Of a DNA stretch of 64,000 nt, positions 45,972 to 54,486 are shown piece after piece (position 1 is the first letter of the stretch; the number at the start of each line of letters is the position of its first letter). Location: assembly GCA_016278325.1 (NCBI GenBank), contig JADQCB010000034.1, positions 62,001-126,000 of the forward strand, given 5' to 3'. Source of the DNA: Actibacterium sp. GTDB lineage: Bacteria; Pseudomonadota; Alphaproteobacteria; Rhodobacterales; Rhodobacteraceae. The translations under genes and the position numbers were made by a program. A model generated the notes under the pieces. The model was not told where the DNA came from. It did no database searches and saw only the letters and a list, made by a program, of their open reading frames with translations.

Positions 45972-46006
45972 GGGCGGCATCGGAAACGGTGCCGCCCTTG
46001 TCTTTT
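45972..46006 (+). terminator. Intrinsic terminator of the rimP-nusA-ylxR-infB operon
   Basis: A 10-bp stem (GGGCGGCATC at 45972-45981, GGTGCCGCCC at 45988-45997, one G-U pair) with a GGAAAC loop, followed by TTGTCTTTT. It lies 29 nt after the infB stop. Confidence 0.85.
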
Positions 46007-46082
46007 ACATCGGTGCCGTCGGTGCGCACCCGCCGGCGCGGCGGATGCGCGGGCGGCCCGGCGATGCAATGGCGGTTGATCG

Positions 46083-46775
46083 TCACCCCAGGTATTCGCG
46101 CAGTCGGGGCGGCGGATCCGACAGCAGGGTTGCGGTGTCGCGCGGCGGATCGACCCGGCCATCGAAGACGGTGATCGCCTGATCCGCGACCGTCGCGGCA
46201 TCCCGCGGATCGTGGCTGACCAAAAGCACCGTGCCGCCGGTTTCCGATGCCAGGTCGCCCACCAATGCCAGCATCTCGGCCCGCAGCGCCGGCCCAAGTG
46301 CCGCGAACGGTTCGTCCAGCAAAAGCAGGGGCCGGCCCCGCAGCAACACGCGGGCCAGGGCCACGCGACCGCGTTGGCCGCCTGACAGTTCCGCCGGTTT
46401 GCGCCCGCCCAGCCCCGCAAGCCCGACCCGTTCCAGGCCGCGCCGGACGGCCCTCTGCGCATCATTGTCGAGCCTGAGATCGGGGCGCAATCCAAGCCCC
46501 ACATTCTGCGCGACGGTCAGGTGCGGAAACAGATTGTTGTCCTGGAAGATCAGGCTGACCGGGCGCCGGCCCGGGGGAAAGGGGGCCAGGTCCTGCCCGT
46601 TCCACAGGACGCGGCCGGCATCGGGCATCTGGAACCCGGCGATCAGGTCCAGCAGCGTCGATTTTCCCGCGCCCGAGGGGCCGATCACGGCCACCCGCGC
46701 GCCGGTCTCGATGACAAGATCGGCGGTGAGTGTGAAATCGCCCTGGCTCAGGCGCAGGCCCTCAAGTTGCAGCAT
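46083..46775 (-). CDS. thiQ: Thiamine ABC transporter ATP-binding protein
   Basis: A 230-residue ABC ATPase. Walker A is GPSGAGKST near residue 33, the signature LSGGQRGRVALAR near 128, Walker B LLLLDEPFAALG near 150, and the switch His in LLVSHDPRDA near 185. It powers uptake through ThiP. The start overlaps the thiP stop by 14 bp, and the operon lies under a TPP riboswitch, which fixes the substrate as thiamine or a phosphate ester. Confidence 0.93.
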   Translation of the reverse strand: MLQLEGLRLSQGDFTLTADLVIETGARVAVIGPSGAGKSTLLDLIAGFQMPDAGRVLWNGQDLAPFPPGRRPVSLIFQDNNLFPHLTVAQNVGLGLRPDLRLDNDAQRAVRRGLERVGLAGLGGRKPAELSGGQRGRVALARVLLRGRPLLLLDEPFAALGPALRAEMLALVGDLASETGGTVLLVSHDPRDAATVADQAITVFDGRVDPPRDTATLLSDPPPRLREYLG

Positions 46776-48336
46776 TTCCGCGCCCCCCGCGATCGAAGAT
46801 CCAGAACAGCAGCAGGCTGAGCGTCAGAAGCAACAGTGCCGCGCCTGCGGCCTCATCCATTCGGTAGGCCGCCATCAGGCGGTAAAGTTGCAGCGGCAAG
46901 GTGGCCTGCGTCGGGTCGGCGAAAAGCGCGATCACCCCCAGATCCCCCATGCTGAGCGCGGCCGCCAGCCCGGTGGCAAAACCGATGGGCCGCCGCAGGC
47001 GGGGCAGCACCAGAAATCGCAGCCGCGCCCACCCGGTCATGCCCAGGCTGTCGGCAAGGCGCCCATGCGCCGCTTCGGTCTCGCGCAGGGCGGGAACAAG
47101 GGCGCGCATCGCGAAGGGAAGGCTCATCACCGCGTTGACCAGGGCCGTGACCGGCAGGGCCAGGACAACGGGGTCGGTGACGGGGAAGAGCAGGATGAAA
47201 AGACCGGTGCCGATGACCAGCGGCGAGGCGGCGATGGACAGCGCGCCGGTGACTTCCAGCGCGGCGCCGGCGGGGTGTCGTCCCAGCCGGACGGTGGCAA
47301 TCGCCAGCGGCAGCGCCAGAAGCAGCATCAGGGCCGCCGACCCCAACGCCACCAGGAAAGAGCGCAAGGCGGCCATCAGGACACTTGCCGGCAGTTGCCC
47401 GATCGTGGGCAGGCCGCTTGCGACAACCATCGCCAGCGGCACGATCAGGAACAGCGCGGCCAGCACGATCCACGCGGTGTCGGCCACGCGCGCCAAGGGA
47501 TTGCCCGCGTCCCAGCGTTGCGGCACCCGGTCCAGCCCGGCGCCGCCGAATGCCGGCAGCGCAACCCAGGCCGCAAGGCCCGCGGCCAGTGCCGACAGGG
47601 CGAACTGGACAAGCGACAGGAGCGCCGCGCGGCCAAGGTCGAATTCGAAGCGGAACGCCTGATAGATCGCCAGTTCGATCGTGGTCGCGCCCGGCCCGCC
47701 GCCCAGCGTCAGCGCCACGGCAAAGCTTGTAAGGCAGACCACGAAGATCACCACGATCGCGCCAGGCAGGACGGTGCGCAGCATCGGCCGTTCCAGCCAG
47801 CGGTTGACGTCGCGTGTCGTGAAACCCAGCGACGCGGCAAGCCGGAACCGTTCGGCCGGGATCGACTGCCAGCCCTGGAGGATCAGGCGCGTCGCCAGGG
47901 GAAGGTTGAAGAACACATGCGCCAGCACCACCCCCTGAAGCCCGTAGATCGACGGCGGGGCGATCCCCAGCACCTGAAGCCCCTGATTGAACAGCCCGTT
48001 GCGCCCGAAGACGGCCAGCAGGCCCAGGATGGCGACGATGACCGGCAGGATGAACGGGGCGCCGAGCAGCGTGATCAGCCAGCCGCGCCCGCGAAAGGCG
48101 CGCCGGGCCAGCGCGCGCGCCACCGGGATCGCCAACAGCACGCTCAGCACCGCCGAGAGCGTGGCCTGCACCAGGGTGAAGCGCAGCGCTGCCCAGTCGC
48201 CGGGGCCGAAAGCCGCCGCGTCTTCGGCCCGCGCGAACACGGCGCCGAGCGTGCCCAGCGTCAGCCCCAGCACCAGGATGGCGACGGCCATCCCGGCCCA
48301 GGTGCCGGGGCCTAGCGGCTGAGCGCGCTGCGCCAT
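46762..48336 (-). CDS. thiP: Thiamine ABC transporter permease
   Basis: A 524-residue permease made of two fused binding-protein-dependent transport domains with about twelve membrane helices. Each half has an EAA-type loop: ERFRLAASLGFTTRDVNRWLE near 180, and AHGRLADSLGMTGWARLRFLV near 430 (both quoted in part). It forms the inner-membrane channel for thiamine or thiamine phosphates. The gene overlaps thiB upstream by 25 bp and thiQ downstream by 14 bp. Confidence 0.92.
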   Translation of the reverse strand: MAQRAQPLGPGTWAGMAVAILVLGLTLGTLGAVFARAEDAAAFGPGDWAALRFTLVQATLSAVLSVLLAIPVARALARRAFRGRGWLITLLGAPFILPVIVAILGLLAVFGRNGLFNQGLQVLGIAPPSIYGLQGVVLAHVFFNLPLATRLILQGWQSIPAERFRLAASLGFTTRDVNRWLERPMLRTVLPGAIVVIFVVCLTSFAVALTLGGGPGATTIELAIYQAFRFEFDLGRAALLSLVQFALSALAAGLAAWVALPAFGGAGLDRVPQRWDAGNPLARVADTAWIVLAALFLIVPLAMVVASGLPTIGQLPASVLMAALRSFLVALGSAALMLLLALPLAIATVRLGRHPAGAALEVTGALSIAASPLVIGTGLFILLFPVTDPVVLALPVTALVNAVMSLPFAMRALVPALRETEAAHGRLADSLGMTGWARLRFLVLPRLRRPIGFATGLAAALSMGDLGVIALFADPTQATLPLQLYRLMAAYRMDEAAGAALLLLTLSLLLFWIFDRGGRGNAAT

Positions 48337-49304
48337 TCCTCCAGCGCCTCGTCGCGCAGTTTCGCGGCCCGTTCGGGCGGCAGGATCAGGGACTTGTCGG
48401 GCTGAATCAGGGTCTCGAACCCCTCGGGCAGACCTTCGGCGGGCAGGCTGGCGGGATACATCCAGTTGGTCGTGGGAATGACCGACTGGAACGCATCGCT
48501 CAACATGAAACGCAGGAAGCGGTCGGCCAGTTCAGGCTGGTCGGACCCTTCGATGCGGCCGGCCACCTCGATCTGCATGTAATGCCCCTCGTCGAAGCGG
48601 GCCGCGGCCTTGCTGTCATCGCCTTCCGCGATCAGGTGATAGGCCGGCGAGGTGGTGTAGGACAGGACCATGTCGGCCTCGCCATCGAGGAACAGGCCAT
48701 AAGCCTCGGACCAGCCCTTGGTGACGGTCAGGACCTGCGGCGCAAGCCCCTGCCAGACCTCGTCGGCGCGGTCGCCATAGGCGGCCTTGACCCACATCAG
48801 CAGTCCCAGGCCCGGGGTCGAGGAACGCGGGTCCTGAATGACGATTTTCATATCGTCAGGCGCGGCGGCCAGTGCCTTGAAACTGTCAGGCGGGGTGTCC
48901 ATCCGCGTCTTGTCATAGACGAAGGCAAACCATCCCCAGTCATAGGGCAGGAAAAGCGGGTCGTTCCATTCGATCGGCAACGACAGGTCGGGATCTGTGA
49001 TCCCGTGCGGCGCGAACAGCCCGGTTTCCCCCGCGGCGGCGGTCAGGTTGGTGTCCAGGCCCAGCACCACGTCGGCATCGGTGCGCGCGCCTTCCAGCTT
49101 CAGCCGGCCCAGCAATGCCGCACCGTCGCCAGTGCCGACAAATTGCAGGTCGCAGGCGCATTCCGTCTCGAAGGCTTTTTCGATTTTCGGGCCGGGGCCC
49201 CATTCGGACACGAAGCTGTCATAGGTATAGACGGTCAACACGGGGGTCTGTGCGCCGGCCATCGTGGCGCACAGGGTTGCCGCTGCGAAGATCGGATATT
49301 TCAT
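48312..49304 (-). CDS. thiB: Periplasmic thiamine-binding protein
   Basis: A 330-residue solute-binding protein with a Sec signal peptide (about 1-19, cleavage after AGAQ-like residues). The mature start PVLTVYTYDSFVSEWGPG (in part) and the LPYDWGWFAFVYDKT segment near 118 are typical of TbpA/ThiB. The ATG at 49304 is 6 nt after GGAGG; the ATG at 49310 directly abuts it. The TPP riboswitch lies 45 nt upstream. The three genes form thiB-thiP-thiQ. Confidence 0.93.
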   Translation of the reverse strand: MKYPIFAAATLCATMAGAQTPVLTVYTYDSFVSEWGPGPKIEKAFETECACDLQFVGTGDGAALLGRLKLEGARTDADVVLGLDTNLTAAAGETGLFAPHGITDPDLSLPIEWNDPLFLPYDWGWFAFVYDKTRMDTPPDSFKALAAAPDDMKIVIQDPRSSTPGLGLLMWVKAAYGDRADEVWQGLAPQVLTVTKGWSEAYGLFLDGEADMVLSYTTSPAYHLIAEGDDSKAAARFDEGHYMQIEVAGRIEGSDQPELADRFLRFMLSDAFQSVIPTTNWMYPASLPAEGLPEGFETLIQPDKSLILPPERAAKLRDEALEEWRSALSR

Positions 49305-49349
49305 GGTCATCCTCCATTCACGGGCGGTCAGGGGCAGGGATGGAGAATG

Positions 49350-49440
49350 TCCAGCAACCTTCCCTCCGCCGGTTCTAGCCGGTTCAGGTTCAACGGGTTC
49401 GCAATCTGCGTCTCAGCCCTGGTCGGGCACCCCGAGGTAT
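49350..49440 (-). promoter_or_regulatory. TPP riboswitch (THI element)
   Basis: On the minus strand the conserved THI-box blocks appear in order: CTCGGGGTGCCC (49435-49424), GGGCTGAGA, ACCCGTTGAACCTGA, the variable stem CCGG-CTAGAA-CCGG, and GGAGGGAAG near 49360. These form the pyrimidine- and pyrophosphate-sensing arms of the thiamine-pyrophosphate aptamer. The short spacing (about 45 nt) to the thiB start and the lack of a T-run terminator suggest translational control by hiding the GGAGG. Confidence 0.92.
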
Positions 49441-49442
49441 GG

Positions 49443-49461
49443 GCAACGTAATTCACGTTGC
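49443..49461. repeat. Perfect inverted repeat upstream of the TPP riboswitch
   Basis: GCAACGT (49443-49449), AATTC, ACGTTGC (49455-49461): 7-bp arms with a 5-nt spacer, immediately upstream of the riboswitch on the minus strand and about 110 nt before the SulP gene on the plus strand. It could be an operator for either unit. Confidence 0.45.
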
Positions 49462-49568
49462 GGCAAACGGCAAGAGATGCACAGATCGCGGTCGATCCAT
49501 CCCTTGTTATCCGTCGTTCATCACCTTAATCACATTTCAAATCATGAATACGACAAGGAGTCGCCCTG

Positions 49569-51293
49569 ATGCGCCTCGTCCGTGCGAAGCTTCTCGAACG
49601 CTATCTGCCGATCCTGCAATGGGGGCGCGGCTATGACCGGACCGCGCTGACCAACGACCTGGTCGCGGCGGTGATCGTGACGATCATGCTGATCCCGCAA
49701 TCGCTGGCCTATGCGCTGCTGGCGGGGCTTCCGGCGGAGATGGGGCTTTACGCCTCGATCCTGCCGCTGGTGGCCTATGCGATCTTCGGCACCAGCCGCG
49801 CCCTGGCGGTCGGGCCGGTGGCGGTGGTTTCGCTGCTGACGGCGGCGGCGGTCGGCAAGGTGGCGACGCCGGGAAGCGCGGATTACGCCACGGCAGCAAT
49901 CACCCTGGCCTTCCTGTCCGGCCTTTTCCTGACCTTCCTGGGGCTTTTCCGGCTGGGCTTTCTCGCCAATTTCCTGAGCCACCCGGTGATCGCGGGATTC
50001 ATTACGGCCAGCGGGATCATCATTGCGACCAGCCAGTTGAAGCACATCCTGGGGGTGCCGGCCTCGGGCCACAATCTGCTGGAACTGCTGCGCTCGCTTT
50101 TCGCGCATCTGGACGAAACGAACTATTACACCCTTGCCGTCGGGCTCCCGGCCACGGCGTTCCTGTTCTGGGTGCGAAAGGGCCTGAAGCCGCGGCTTCT
50201 GAAGGCCGGGGTGAAGCCGCGTATCGCGGACATCCTGGCCAAGGCCGGCCCGGTCGGCGCAGTGGTGGTGACAACGCTTGCGGCCTGGCTTTTCGGGTTG
50301 AAACAGCGGGGCGTGGCGATCGTGGGCGACGTGCCGCAGGGCTTGCCGCCGCTGACGCTGCCGCATTTCGATGCCGAGCTCTGGACCAGCCTGCTTGGCG
50401 CCGCGGTACTGATCTCGATCATCGGGTTCGTCGAATCGGTTTCGGTGGCGCAGACGCTGGCCGCGAAGAAACGCCAGCGCATCGTTCCCGACCAGGAGTT
50501 GATCGGTCTGGGCGCATCGAATATCGCGGCCTCGGTCAGCGGCGGCTATCCGGTGACCGGCGGCTTCGCCCGGTCGGTCGTCAATTTCGATGCGGGCGCC
50601 GAGACACCGGCGGCGGGCGCCTTTACCGCCGTGGGGATCGCGCTGGCGGCGATGGCGCTGACGCCGCTGCTTTTCTTCCTGCCCAAGGCGACGCTGGCGG
50701 CAACCATCATCGTTGCGGTTCTGAGCCTTGTGGACTTCTCGATTCTGAAAACGACCTGGAACTATTCCAGGGCCGATTTCGCTGCGGTCGCGGCGACGAT
50801 CCTGATCACCCTCGGCCTCGGCGTCGAACTGGGGGTATCGGCCGGCGTTGCGCTGTCGGTATTCTTGTATCTCTACCGCACCTCGCGCCCGCATATCGCC
50901 GAGGTTGGGCTGGTGCCGGGAACCGAGCATTTCCGCAATATCGAGCGTCACAAGGTGCAGACCGACCCGGCGATCCTGACGATCCGGGTGGATGAAAACC
51001 TGTATTTCGCGAATGCGCGTTACCTGGAAGATTACCTTTATGACCGGGTCGTCGGCGACAAGGATCTCAAGCATGTCATCCTGATGTGCTCGGCAGTGAA
51101 CGAGATCGACACCTCGGCGCTGGAATCGCTGGAAGCGATCGACCACCGGCTGCATGACATGGGAATCACCCTGCACCTGAGCGAGGTGAAAGGCCCGGTC
51201 ATGGACCGGCTCGGGCGCACGAAATTCCTGGCCGAGCTTTCGGGGCGCGTGTTCCTGTCGCAATTTGCCGCGGTGAAAGAATTGTCGGCCTGA
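49569..51293 (+). CDS. SulP-family anion transporter with C-terminal STAS domain
   Basis: A 574-residue transporter with about 10-14 membrane helices (residues 25-430) and a cytoplasmic STAS domain (about 450-565; LTIRVDENLYFANARYLED in part, CSAVNEIDTSALESLE). The N-terminal LIPQSLAYALLAGLP near 40 is the SulP signature. Members move sulfate, bicarbonate or dicarboxylates. AAGGAG lies 7 nt before the ATG. The substrate is not readable; a sodium-bicarbonate role is as likely as sulfate. Confidence 0.94.
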   Translation: MRLVRAKLLERYLPILQWGRGYDRTALTNDLVAAVIVTIMLIPQSLAYALLAGLPAEMGLYASILPLVAYAIFGTSRALAVGPVAVVSLLTAAAVGKVATPGSADYATAAITLAFLSGLFLTFLGLFRLGFLANFLSHPVIAGFITASGIIIATSQLKHILGVPASGHNLLELLRSLFAHLDETNYYTLAVGLPATAFLFWVRKGLKPRLLKAGVKPRIADILAKAGPVGAVVVTTLAAWLFGLKQRGVAIVGDVPQGLPPLTLPHFDAELWTSLLGAAVLISIIGFVESVSVAQTLAAKKRQRIVPDQELIGLGASNIAASVSGGYPVTGGFARSVVNFDAGAETPAAGAFTAVGIALAAMALTPLLFFLPKATLAATIIVAVLSLVDFSILKTTWNYSRADFAAVAATILITLGLGVELGVSAGVALSVFLYLYRTSRPHIAEVGLVPGTEHFRNIERHKVQTDPAILTIRVDENLYFANARYLEDYLYDRVVGDKDLKHVILMCSAVNEIDTSALESLEAIDHRLHDMGITLHLSEVKGPVMDRLGRTKFLAELSGRVFLSQFAAVKELSA

Positions 51294-51392
51294 ACCCTGC
51301 CATGGTATCACGATTCTGGTGGCCGGCGATCGACGGTTCCGTCGTCGAGCTTGGGATTGAAAAGCAGCACAAGATGATTGGGGAAACGGATC

Positions 51393-51833
51393 ATGAAGTT
51401 CAACATTGTCTTCCTTGCCGCATGTCTGATGGCCGCGGGTCCGGCCTTTTCCGAAAGCCACGGGCCGTCGGGTGACGCCGAGGCTGGCAAAATGGCGTTT
51501 CGCCAGTGCACCGCCTGCCACGTGGTGGTGAATGATGCGGGCGAGACCTTGGCCGGGCGCAACGCGCGCACGGGCCCGAACCTTTACGGCATCGCCGGAC
51601 AGGCTGCTGGCGCGGTCGAGGGGTTCCGCTATTCAAGCGCGATGCAGGAAGCGGCCGAGGCCGGGGTCGTCTGGACCGAGGAAAACTTCGTGGATTACGT
51701 CCAGGGGCCGACCGCCTTTGTCCGACAGGCGACCGGCGACAGCGGCGCGCGCTCGAAGATGACCTATCGGGTGCGCGACGCGCAGGAAGCCAGGGATCTT
51801 TACGCCTATCTCGCCAGCCTGTCGGCCGAGTGA
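51393..51833 (+). CDS. Periplasmic class I c-type cytochrome
   Basis: A 146-residue secreted cytochrome c. A Sec signal peptide covers about residues 1-20. The haem-attachment motif C39-T-A-C-H43 follows in the mature N-terminus, and a likely Met axial ligand lies in SKMTYRVRD near 122, as in cytochrome c2/c550 proteins. It carries single electrons between membrane complexes. The ATG at 51393 is preferred over 51378. It stands alone between a SulP gene and aroC. Confidence 0.92.
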   Translation: MKFNIVFLAACLMAAGPAFSESHGPSGDAEAGKMAFRQCTACHVVVNDAGETLAGRNARTGPNLYGIAGQAAGAVEGFRYSSAMQEAAEAGVVWTEENFVDYVQGPTAFVRQATGDSGARSKMTYRVRDAQEARDLYAYLASLSAE

Positions 51834-51851
51834 TCCGGGGCCGAGCGGCAG

Positions 51852-51878
51852 CGCCGCGCGTTAGCCCGACGCGCGGCG
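51852..51878 (+). other. GC-rich stem-loop after the cytochrome gene
   Basis: A perfect 10-bp stem, CGCCGCGCGT (51852-51861) and ACGCGCGGCG (51869-51878), with a 7-nt loop, 18 nt after the cytochrome stop. There is no T-run. It may terminate or protect the 3' end of the cytochrome mRNA. Confidence 0.45.
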
Positions 51879-51888
51879 GCAGCAAGGC

Positions 51889-51917
51889 TTGCCGCTGCGT
51901 GCGGCGCCCGCTATTGC
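51889..51917 (+). promoter_or_regulatory. Candidate promoter for aroC
   Basis: TTGCCG at 51889-51894, a 17-bp spacer and TATTGC at 51912-51917, followed by AAGGGG (51925-51930) and the ATG at 51940. Confidence 0.45.
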
Positions 51918-51939
51918 CTCTGGCAAGGGGAATCCGCGC

Positions 51940-53055
51940 ATGAGCATGAACACTTTCGGCCATCTGTTTCGCGTCACCACCTGGGGGGAAAGCCACGGGC
52001 CGGCACTCGGCGCGACGGTGGACGGGTGCCCGCCGGGTGTGCCGCTGGACGAGGCGATGCTTCAGCATTGGCTGGATCGGCGCAAGCCGGGGCAGTCGCG
52101 CTTTACCACCCAGCGGCGGGAACCCGACCGGGTGCGCATCTTGTCCGGCGTGTTCGAGGGGCAAAGCACCGGCACGCCGATCCAGCTGATGATCGAGAAT
52201 GCCGACCAGCGCAGCAAGGACTATGGCGAGATCGCCGAAAAGTTCCGGCCCGGCCATGCCGATATCACCTATTGGCAGAAATACGGGATCCGCGATTATC
52301 GCGGCGGCGGCCGGTCCTCGGCGCGGGAAACCGCGGCACGGGTCGCGGCGGGCGGCGTGGCACGCGCGGCCCTGGCGGAGTTGCGGCCGGGTATCGAGAT
52401 CACCGGCTACATGGTTCAGATCGGCCCTCACGGGATCGACCGGGCCCGGTTCGATGCGGACGAGATCGGGCGCAACCCGTTCTGGGTGCCCGATGCGCAG
52501 GCCGCGGCCGACTGGGCGGATTACCTGGACGGGCTGCGGCGGTCGGGCAACTCGGTCGGCGCGGTGATCGAGGTCACGGCGCGCGGGGTTCCGGCCGGCC
52601 TGGGGGCGCCGGTCTATGGCAAGCTGGACACCGATCTTGCCGCCGCGATGATGAGCATCAACGCGGTGAAGGGCGTCGAGATCGGCGAGGGCATGGCCGC
52701 AGCCGCCTTGACCGGGGTCGAGAATGCCGACGAGATTTTCCCGGGCAACGATGGCGCCCCGGTCTATTCTTCCAACCATGCCGGCGGAATCCTCGGCGGG
52801 ATTTCCACCGGGCAGGAGCTGGTCGTGCGGTTCGCGGTCAAGCCGACCTCGTCGATCCTGAGCCCCCGGCGCACGATCACGCGCCATGGCGAGGCGACAG
52901 AGATCGTCACCAAGGGCCGTCACGACCCCTGCGTGGGTATCCGCGCGGTTCCGGTGGGCGAGGCGATGATGGCATGTGTCCTGCTCGATCACATGCTGCT
53001 GCATCGCGGTCAGATCGGCGAGAACCGCGGCCGGATCGGGCCTGATCGGGGCTGA
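51940..53055 (+). CDS. aroC: Chorismate synthase
   Basis: A 371-residue FMN-dependent enzyme that converts EPSP to chorismate, the last common step of aromatic amino acid synthesis. Marks are [12 protein letters not shown] near 14, the [13 protein letters not shown] region near 125 ([13 protein letters not shown] here) and the C-terminal [17 protein letters not shown] near 325. The ATG at 51940 has AAGGGG 9 nt upstream; a second ATG at 51946 is possible. It converges on an EamA exporter gene. Confidence 0.96.
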   Translation: MSMNTFGHLFRVTTWGESHGPALGATVDGCPPGVPLDEAMLQHWLDRRKPGQSRFTTQRREPDRVRILSGVFEGQSTGTPIQLMIENADQRSKDYGEIAEKFRPGHADITYWQKYGIRDYRGGGRSSARETAARVAAGGVARAALAELRPGIEITGYMVQIGPHGIDRARFDADEIGRNPFWVPDAQAAADWADYLDGLRRSGNSVGAVIEVTARGVPAGLGAPVYGKLDTDLAAAMMSINAVKGVEIGEGMAAAALTGVENADEIFPGNDGAPVYSSNHAGGILGGISTGQELVVRFAVKPTSSILSPRRTITRHGEATEIVTKGRHDPCVGIRAVPVGEAMMACVLLDHMLLHRGQIGENRGRIGPDRG

Positions 53056-53107
53056 CGGCGGGTTCCGTCGGCGTCGCGGTTTGCGACAGGATCCCGCGTT
53101 GCGAAAT

Positions 53108-53980
53108 CTAGCGCGCGGATTGCTTGGACCATTGCACGGCAAGGATTCCGGCCATGATGATCGCCACGCCGACGATGTCCATCGGGCCCAGGGCCTCATC
53201 CAGCACCACCGCGGCGATCGCCACGCCCAGGAACGGGTTGAGGAAGTGGAAGGTCGAGGCACGCACCGCGCCGATCCGGCCCACGAGGAAGAACCAGGTG
53301 ATCGTGGCCGCGAGTCCCGGCACCAGGGTCGTATAGGCGAAGGCGGCGATCAGCTTCCAGCTCCAGTCGACCTGCCAGGGTTCCAGAACCACCGCGGCCA
53401 GCGCCAGGGCCGCGCTGCCGACCAGCATCTGAAGCCCCACGATCATCAATATGTTGCCCCCCGAAGAGGCGCCGCGCACCGTCAGCGTCGCCACGGCCAG
53501 CGCAAGCGCCCCGAGGACGCAAAGCGAAAGGCCGAACGGATCGACGCCGCCGCCACCGATCCGGCTTGCCATGATGACACCCACCCCGGAAAACCCGGCA
53601 AACAGCCCGGCAATGCCAAGCGCCGGAATGCGTTCGCGCAGGAAGATCCAGCCCAACGCGGCGACCAGCAACGGCATCGAGGATGCGATGATGGCCGCCA
53701 GACCGGCCTGGATGGTCTGCATGGCGACGAAATTGAGGCCGAGGTAAAGCGCGTTCTGGCAGATGCCGAAGATCACGGTTGCGCGCAGCTGCGGCCGGTT
53801 CATGCGCCAGGTCTGGCCCATTGCCAGGGCCAGGGCGATGGCCAGCCCCCCCGAGATCAGGAAACGGATCGCCAGCGCCGTCAGGGGCGGCGCGTCGGCG
53901 ACGATGATCCGGGCCGAGGAAAAGGCCGAGGACCACATGAAGGCAAAGGCCAGCCCCATGCCGATGGCGCGAAGATCCAT
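53108..53980 (-). CDS. EamA/DMT-family exporter
   Basis: A 290-residue ten-helix transporter with two EamA repeats (about 8-137 and 150-285). The first ends in SSMPLLVAALGWIFLRERI (in part), the second in STFHFLNPFLGVAIAAVVLDE (in part), both typical of the family. GGAGGG precedes the ATG by 4 nt. The ribosome-binding site lies directly downstream of the HU terminator on the same strand, so transcription may depend on read-through. The substrate is unknown. Confidence 0.9.
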   Translation of the reverse strand: MDLRAIGMGLAFAFMWSSAFSSARIIVADAPPLTALAIRFLISGGLAIALALAMGQTWRMNRPQLRATVIFGICQNALYLGLNFVAMQTIQAGLAAIIASSMPLLVAALGWIFLRERIPALGIAGLFAGFSGVGVIMASRIGGGGVDPFGLSLCVLGALALAVATLTVRGASSGGNILMIVGLQMLVGSAALALAAVVLEPWQVDWSWKLIAAFAYTTLVPGLAATITWFFLVGRIGAVRASTFHFLNPFLGVAIAAVVLDEALGPMDIVGVAIIMAGILAVQWSKQSAR

Positions 53981-53990
53981 GCACCCTCCG

Positions 53991-54025
53991 GTAAAATAAA
54001 AGGGCCGCCTGGCAGCAGGCGGCCC
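53991..54025 (-). terminator. Intrinsic terminator after the HU gene
   Basis: Reading the minus strand, GGGCCGCCT (54025-54017), a 6-nt loop and AGGCGGCCC (54010-54002) form a 9-bp perfect stem, followed by TTTTATTTTAC. It lies 40 nt after the HU stop. Only about 10 nt separate its U-tract from the EamA start codon region. Confidence 0.85.
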
Positions 54026-54065
54026 CGGTCCTGGCTGAAAACGTCCCCCGCGGGGTCGTTTCCGA

Positions 54066-54353
54066 TCAGCCGTTCACGCTGTCCTTGAGGGCCTTGGCGA
54101 TGGTCATTTTCACCACCTTGTCGGCATCCTTCTTGATCTGCTCGCCGGTGGCCGGGTTGCGCACCATGCGCTCGGGCCGTTCGCGGCAATAGATCTTGCC
54201 GACGCCGGGCAGGGTGACGGCGCCGCCGGCGGATACTTCACGGGTAATCACGTCGGTGATCGCGTCCAGCGCGGCATTCGCCGTTTTCTTGTCACCGCCC
54301 ATTTCGTCGGCCAGGGCTGCGACCAGTTGGGTCTTGGTCATCGGTTTCGCCAT
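54066..54353 (-). CDS. HU/IHF-family DNA-binding protein
   Basis: A 95-residue nucleoid protein. The helical N-terminus (TKTQLVAALADEMGGDKKTA, in part) is followed by the DNA-binding arm with the conserved RNPATG near residue 75 and a C-terminal Lys-rich helix. LPGVGKIYCRERPER before the arm is typical of alphaproteobacterial HU. The ATG at 54353 has GAGGAG 9 nt upstream. A candidate promoter and an inverted repeat lie upstream. Confidence 0.94.
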   Translation of the reverse strand: MAKPMTKTQLVAALADEMGGDKKTANAALDAITDVITREVSAGGAVTLPGVGKIYCRERPERMVRNPATGEQIKKDADKVVKMTIAKALKDSVNG

Positions 54354-54399
54354 GTATGTTGTCTCCTCGTTCCGCCCTCTCTCGTCGGGGCCCACCGTC

Positions 54400-54431
54400 A
54401 AGATTTAACTTAATCTTGGGGCAGGACACAA
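54400..54431 (-). promoter_or_regulatory. Candidate HU promoter overlapped by an inverted repeat
   Basis: On the minus strand TTGTGT (54431-54426), a 17-bp spacer and TTAAAT (54408-54403). An inverted repeat AAGATT-6 nt-AATCTT at 54400-54417 covers the -10, as an operator would. The leader would be about 43 nt. Confidence 0.5.
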
Positions 54432-54486
54432 CGGTTTGTGGATTTCGCGCGGCCGAAATCAAGCATTTTGTGTGATTTTTCACGCT

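Noticed and set aside
46231-48315. A 694-codon plus-strand frame over thiQ and thiP
   Set aside because: The product is a low-complexity Gln/Arg/Gly-rich mirror, and the minus strand encodes a standard ABC transporter under a TPP riboswitch.
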